64,000 nucleotides of DNA from GCA-002050365 sp964237235. Lineage in GTDB: Bacteria > Acidobacteriota > Blastocatellia > Pyrinomonadales > Pyrinomonadaceae. Made by a program: the position numbers and the translations under genes. The stretch is from NCBI GenBank assembly GCA_964237235.1, contig CAXSGY010000030.1, forward strand, positions 1 to 64,000, read 5' to 3'. The notes under the pieces were generated by a model that did not search any database, was not told the DNA's origin, and was given only the letters and a program-made list of their open reading frames with translations. This document shows, piece by piece, positions 61,139 through 64,000 of this stretch (position 1 is its first letter; each line of letters begins with the position of its first letter).

Positions 61139-62065
61139 ATGATGAATAAAATAAAATATCTTTTTTTGATGATTGTATGCGCCGGTTTAATCGGCGGAGC
61201 GGTTTTGAATACGGCGGCGCAGACGGGCAACAAGGTTTTGGTCGCGGGCAAAAAAACTCTGAAGCAAGCGGATGTCAACAATTTGATTGATTTTTATCAA
61301 TGGGCTTTTGAAACCGAATTCAGCGACGAAGAGCGCGGGCGTTTTCAAAAATACACGGTCGCCGAATTTCGCAACGATCCCGATTCGAGCCGCAACACGA
61401 TTGACGACATCGTGAATACTTTTCCGCGCCTGATCGCCGCCGACAACGCGGTTCAGAAGGAAACCAGAAAAAACTTTTTGGCGGTTTTTCTGCCCGAAGC
61501 GCGTAAAAACTCCGACGAAAATTCGCAGATGCTGCTCGGCATTTACGAAGCGGCGCACGGCGGCGGCAATAAAAATTCCAATTACGCTTCGAGAAATTCC
61601 GATGACGATTCAAACGACGCGAGCGACGATTCAAACGATGAAAGCGCAGGCGGCGGCGATCTTTCGGATTTGACCGGCAAATGGGCTTGGTCGCGCACCG
61701 GCGGCACGACCTGGAGCAACAACGGCGTTTACGCGGGCGGCAACGGCTCGCGCTTTACATACGAATTCGCGGCGAACGGCGCGGTCAAATTTACCGGCGC
61801 GATGAACGTGATGCAGGGCGGCTGCAGCCAGCAGATTTTCCGGTTAATCGAAGGACGGGCGAGCTTGAGCGGCGATACTTTAACGATTCGCTGGTCGCCG
61901 GAAAAATTCACGCGCGACTTTTCGTGCGACCGCGCCAACAATTACACGAAAACCAGACCGGCGCGCACGGAAGTTGATAAAGTCAGATTCAAAACCGATT
62001 CGACCGGACAAAAACAGCTTTGTCTGACCGGCAAGGAAGAAACCTGTTTCAGTCCGGCAAGATAA
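61139..62065 (+). CDS. Secreted protein with Ser/Asp linker and lipocalin-like C-terminal part
   Basis: 308 residues with a signal peptide (YLFLMIVCAGLIGGAVLNTAA). The first half (about 30-140) is helical and charged (LKQADVNNLIDFYQWAFE, DEERGRFQKYTVAEF). A Ser/Asp/Asn-rich linker (about 150-177) leads to a beta-rich domain (about 178-308: LTGKWAWSRTGG, RFTYEFAANGAVKFTG, GDTLTIRWSPEK), with cysteines that could form disulfides. The second part resembles small lipocalin-like domains. Function unknown. AAGGAAAAA lies upstream. Confidence 0.72.
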   Translation: MMNKIKYLFLMIVCAGLIGGAVLNTAAQTGNKVLVAGKKTLKQADVNNLIDFYQWAFETEFSDEERGRFQKYTVAEFRNDPDSSRNTIDDIVNTFPRLIAADNAVQKETRKNFLAVFLPEARKNSDENSQMLLGIYEAAHGGGNKNSNYASRNSDDDSNDASDDSNDESAGGGDLSDLTGKWAWSRTGGTTWSNNGVYAGGNGSRFTYEFAANGAVKFTGAMNVMQGGCSQQIFRLIEGRASLSGDTLTIRWSPEKFTRDFSCDRANNYTKTRPARTEVDKVRFKTDSTGQKQLCLTGKEETCFSPAR

Positions 62066-62084
62066 AAATTGTTGTAATTCAAAA

Positions 62085-62125
62085 ATTAAAAAAGGCGAAC
62101 TTGCATTCGCCTTTTTTAATTTTCG
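62085..62125. terminator. Bidirectional terminator between convergent genes
   Basis: AATTAAAAAAGGCGAA pairs with TTCGCCTTTTTTAATT around a 6-base loop. A-runs and T-runs on both sides make it suitable for the secreted-protein gene and for ruvC. Confidence 0.9.
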
Positions 62126-62183
62126 ATTACCGATAATTTCAACCGCATTTGAAAATTAATTTGCATTGCCCGAAAAAACATTT

Positions 62184-62690
62184 TCAACCTTTCAAACGCG
62201 CCAGATCAATCCGGCTTTGCGCGCCGGCGTGGTGAAAATGACAGATGGCGATGGCGAGCGCGTCCGCCGCATCGTGCGGCTGCGGCGCGGTTTTCATTTT
62301 CAAAAGCACCCTGACCATTTCCTGCACCTGATGTTTTTCGGCGTTGCCGTAACCGACGACCGTTTGTTTAATCAAGCGCGGGCTGAATTCGGAAATTTTC
62401 AAATTGGCTTTTTCGCCCAGAAGCAAAACCACGCCGCGCACTTGTCCGAGCTTGAGCGCGACTTTGACGTTGTTGGCGTAGAACGCTTCTTCGACCGATA
62501 AAACATCCGGCTGAAATTTGTGGATAACCGCTTCGATGCCGTCGTAGATTTTCAGAAGGCGTTTGGAAAACGCTTCCTTCGGACTCGATTTCACCGTGCC
62601 GAAATCAACGAGCGAATATTTCAATCCGCCGCCTTCGACGACACCCCAACCGAGCGTTTCGCTGCCCGGATCAATTCCCAATACACGCAT
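62184..62690 (-). CDS. ruvC: Holliday junction resolvase RuvC
   Basis: Endonuclease that cuts Holliday junctions together with RuvAB. The 168-residue length is normal. Catalytic acidic residues are visible: Asp7 in RVLGIDPGSETLGWG, Glu about 68 in LSVEEAFYANNVKVALKLGQVRG, and the late DAADALAIAICH (about 139-150). ruvA and ruvB are not adjacent in this window. Confidence 0.96.
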   Translation of the reverse strand: MRVLGIDPGSETLGWGVVEGGGLKYSLVDFGTVKSSPKEAFSKRLLKIYDGIEAVIHKFQPDVLSVEEAFYANNVKVALKLGQVRGVVLLLGEKANLKISEFSPRLIKQTVVGYGNAEKHQVQEMVRVLLKMKTAPQPHDAADALAIAICHFHHAGAQSRIDLARLKG

Positions 62691-62841
62691 TTCGTTTTTT
62701 CTCTTTAAACTCCCGACGTTTAATTTAAGCCGAACGCCGCGCCGTCGGCAATGCCGAAAAGCGAAATAATTTTTCGAATCAATCGTTTCGCGCCGATTTA
62801 ATTACGCGGATTTTTTCGATTTGTCGTAAAATCAAAAATTG

Positions 62842-63744
62842 ATGAACGACGCGCACATTGAAGAACCGATCAAATTTTTACTCGCCGGAATCATAGATTA
62901 CGCCGGTCTTTTTCCGCCTTCTGAACTGCCGCTCGACGAAGCCGTCGCCAACTATGCGGCTTATTTAACGAGCCGTTATAAATGGATGTTGGGGCGTTTC
63001 GTCGTGCCGTCCGCGCGGCTCGATGAATTTTTTGAAACGGCGGAAAAGTTTTTCGCCGAGAGCGTCGAAATTTGGAAGTTAAGCGTTCTGGCAAGCGAAG
63101 ACATTGACGAAACCGTCGAACGAATCGAAGCGTTCAACCAACGGGCGACGGGCAAAGCCGTTGCCGACGCGCTCGAAGTCAAAGCCGCGAATGCTTTGGA
63201 AATCAATAATATTTCTTTGCATCTGCCCGCCGAGCTAACGACTTATTTTGAATTGCCGCTCGACGAAAATTTAAGCGATTCGATCATCGAACTGGCGATT
63301 CGGAAACGCCGCGCGAAGATTCGCACCGGCGGCATCACGCCCGACGCTTTTCCCGCAATCGAGAAAATCACGCGCTTTATGCGAATTTGTCTGGCGGCGA
63401 ACGTGCCGTTCAAATGCACCGCCGGGCTTCATCATCCGCTGCGCGGCGCGAAACCGCTGACGTATGAAGCGAACGCGCCCGTCGGAAAAATGAACGGCTT
63501 TTTAAACGTCTTTCTCGCCGCCGCTTTTCTTCAACAAGGATACGAGCCGAAATTGATTTACAAGCTTTTAAAAGACGAACGCGCCGACAATTTCCAATTC
63601 CGCGCCGACGGCGTTCTCTGGCAGCAGGAGTATTTCGTTCACACCGCGCAGTTAAAAGTTTTGCGCGACCGCAGCGTCATTTCCTTCGGCTCGTGTTCGT
63701 TTACCGAACCGGTCGAAGATTTGCGGGAAATCGGACTCGTTTGA
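62842..63744 (+). CDS. Conserved protein of unknown function
   Basis: 300 residues from ATG 62842 (a TTG 3 bases earlier is also open). No signal peptide or membrane helix. Landmarks are LLAGIIDYAGLFPPSELPLDEAVANYAAYL (about 13-42), RTGGITPDAFP (about 156), CTAGLHHPLRGAKPLTYE (about 193-210) and ISFGSCSFTEPVEDL near the end. TIM-barrel-like alternation is possible. Proteins with this pattern are known to me only as hypothetical. Confidence 0.72.
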   Translation: MNDAHIEEPIKFLLAGIIDYAGLFPPSELPLDEAVANYAAYLTSRYKWMLGRFVVPSARLDEFFETAEKFFAESVEIWKLSVLASEDIDETVERIEAFNQRATGKAVADALEVKAANALEINNISLHLPAELTTYFELPLDENLSDSIIELAIRKRRAKIRTGGITPDAFPAIEKITRFMRICLAANVPFKCTAGLHHPLRGAKPLTYEANAPVGKMNGFLNVFLAAAFLQQGYEPKLIYKLLKDERADNFQFRADGVLWQQEYFVHTAQLKVLRDRSVISFGSCSFTEPVEDLREIGLV

Positions 63745-63774
63745 GATAAATTGTGGTAAAATTAAGGTTTAGCA

Positions 63775-64000
63775 ATGCGAAATTATCCGTTTATCGAACC
63801 GACTTTTGCTGCCCGCACCGAACAGTTGGCGATTTGTCAATCTATTTACGACGCGAACGCTTTCAACATTCAAAACTGGCGCGACGGTTTTCCGATTGAT
63901 TACGATATGCTGCCTGAACTGGTTATCAAATTTCTGAATTTACTGGAGCGTTTACAAGTTGATTTTTGCATCGTTGGCGGCATCGCCTATCTCGCATACA
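63775..64000 (+). CDS. Nucleotidyltransferase-like protein, 5' part (partial)
   Basis: The frame from ATG 63775 (MRNYPFIEPTFAARTEQLAI) stays open to the window end, 75 codons. Near the edge VDFCIVGGIAYLAY resembles the glycine-containing start of minimal nucleotidyltransferase domains. The catalytic Asp pair would lie beyond the edge. Start 30 bases after the previous stop suggests an operon. Confidence 0.55.
   Translation, partial: MRNYPFIEPTFAARTEQLAICQSIYDANAFNIQNWRDGFPIDYDMLPELVIKFLNLLERLQVDFCIVGGIAYLAY

Overview
The window is a chromosomal segment, almost certainly from an acidobacterium of the Blastocatellia (Pyrinomonadaceae-like). The grounds are a VWFA protein of the type described from Acidobacteria, an ECF sigma factor of the acidobacterial/planctomycetal type next to a giant Ser/Thr kinase with a TolB-like propeller, and several large secreted proteins ending in FDGDGKTD-type repeats. 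The placement is inferred from protein families, with no phylogeny.

Layout. 1-14,900 is the classical transcription/translation cluster on the plus strand: end of tuf, rpmG, tRNA-Trp(CCA), secE, nusG, rplK, rplA, rplJ, rplL, rpoB, rpoC, closed by a 20-bp-stem terminator. It has three surprises. secE carries an inverted copy of the tRNA-Trp 3' half in its coding sequence. RpoB has an extra four-pair cysteine insert near its N terminus. The normally inseparable rpoB and rpoC are split by an AT-richer two-gene cassette, the second gene of which is frameshifted. 15,100-25,400 holds a persulfide-dioxygenase-like/rhodanese protein, a lamin-tail repeat protein, the VWFA protein, deoB, a small membrane protein, tsaD, a PQQ-sugar-dehydrogenase-like repeat protein and a DUF1287 protein. 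25,400-30,200 has small envelope proteins, an alpha/beta hydrolase, truB divergent from recX, and two paralogous lipoproteins. 30,600-38,300 encodes a giant secreted repeat protein and two different extracellular nucleases in tandem. 38,400-45,900 (minus strand) holds rsmI, an FG-GAP repeat protein, ychF, a small unknown and a DUF1906/repeat protein. 46,000-50,000 has two polytopic membrane proteins of glycosyltransferase type. 50,050-54,300 is a probable c-di-AMP (ydaO-type) riboswitch followed by a DUF2490 barrel protein and a sulfate-type ABC importer with a single permease. 54,360-60,750 (minus) has an SH3/TPR-like secreted protein and the sigma-kinase pair. The end has a secreted protein, ruvC, an unknown conserved protein and the start of a nucleotidyltransferase-like gene.

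The most unusual window-wide signal is a set of short imperfect inverted repeats. Each is built from its own 7-11 base near-tandem unit (for example GGTAAATGGTAAAC, AATGGAAAGTGGAAAA, TTTTGGATTTTAGA). Many fill the whole gap between a stop codon and the next start codon. Six genes (rplK, deoB, truB, ychF, the sulfate permease gene, cysA) start right after such an element with no visible Shine-Dalgarno sequence. The same kind of sequence also sits in frame inside truB, rsmI and a membrane-protein gene. Four secreted proteins with unrelated N-terminal domains end in the same six-repeat C-terminal module, which looks like a shared cell-surface cassette.

All calls come from reading the sequence. 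No database search or folding program was run.
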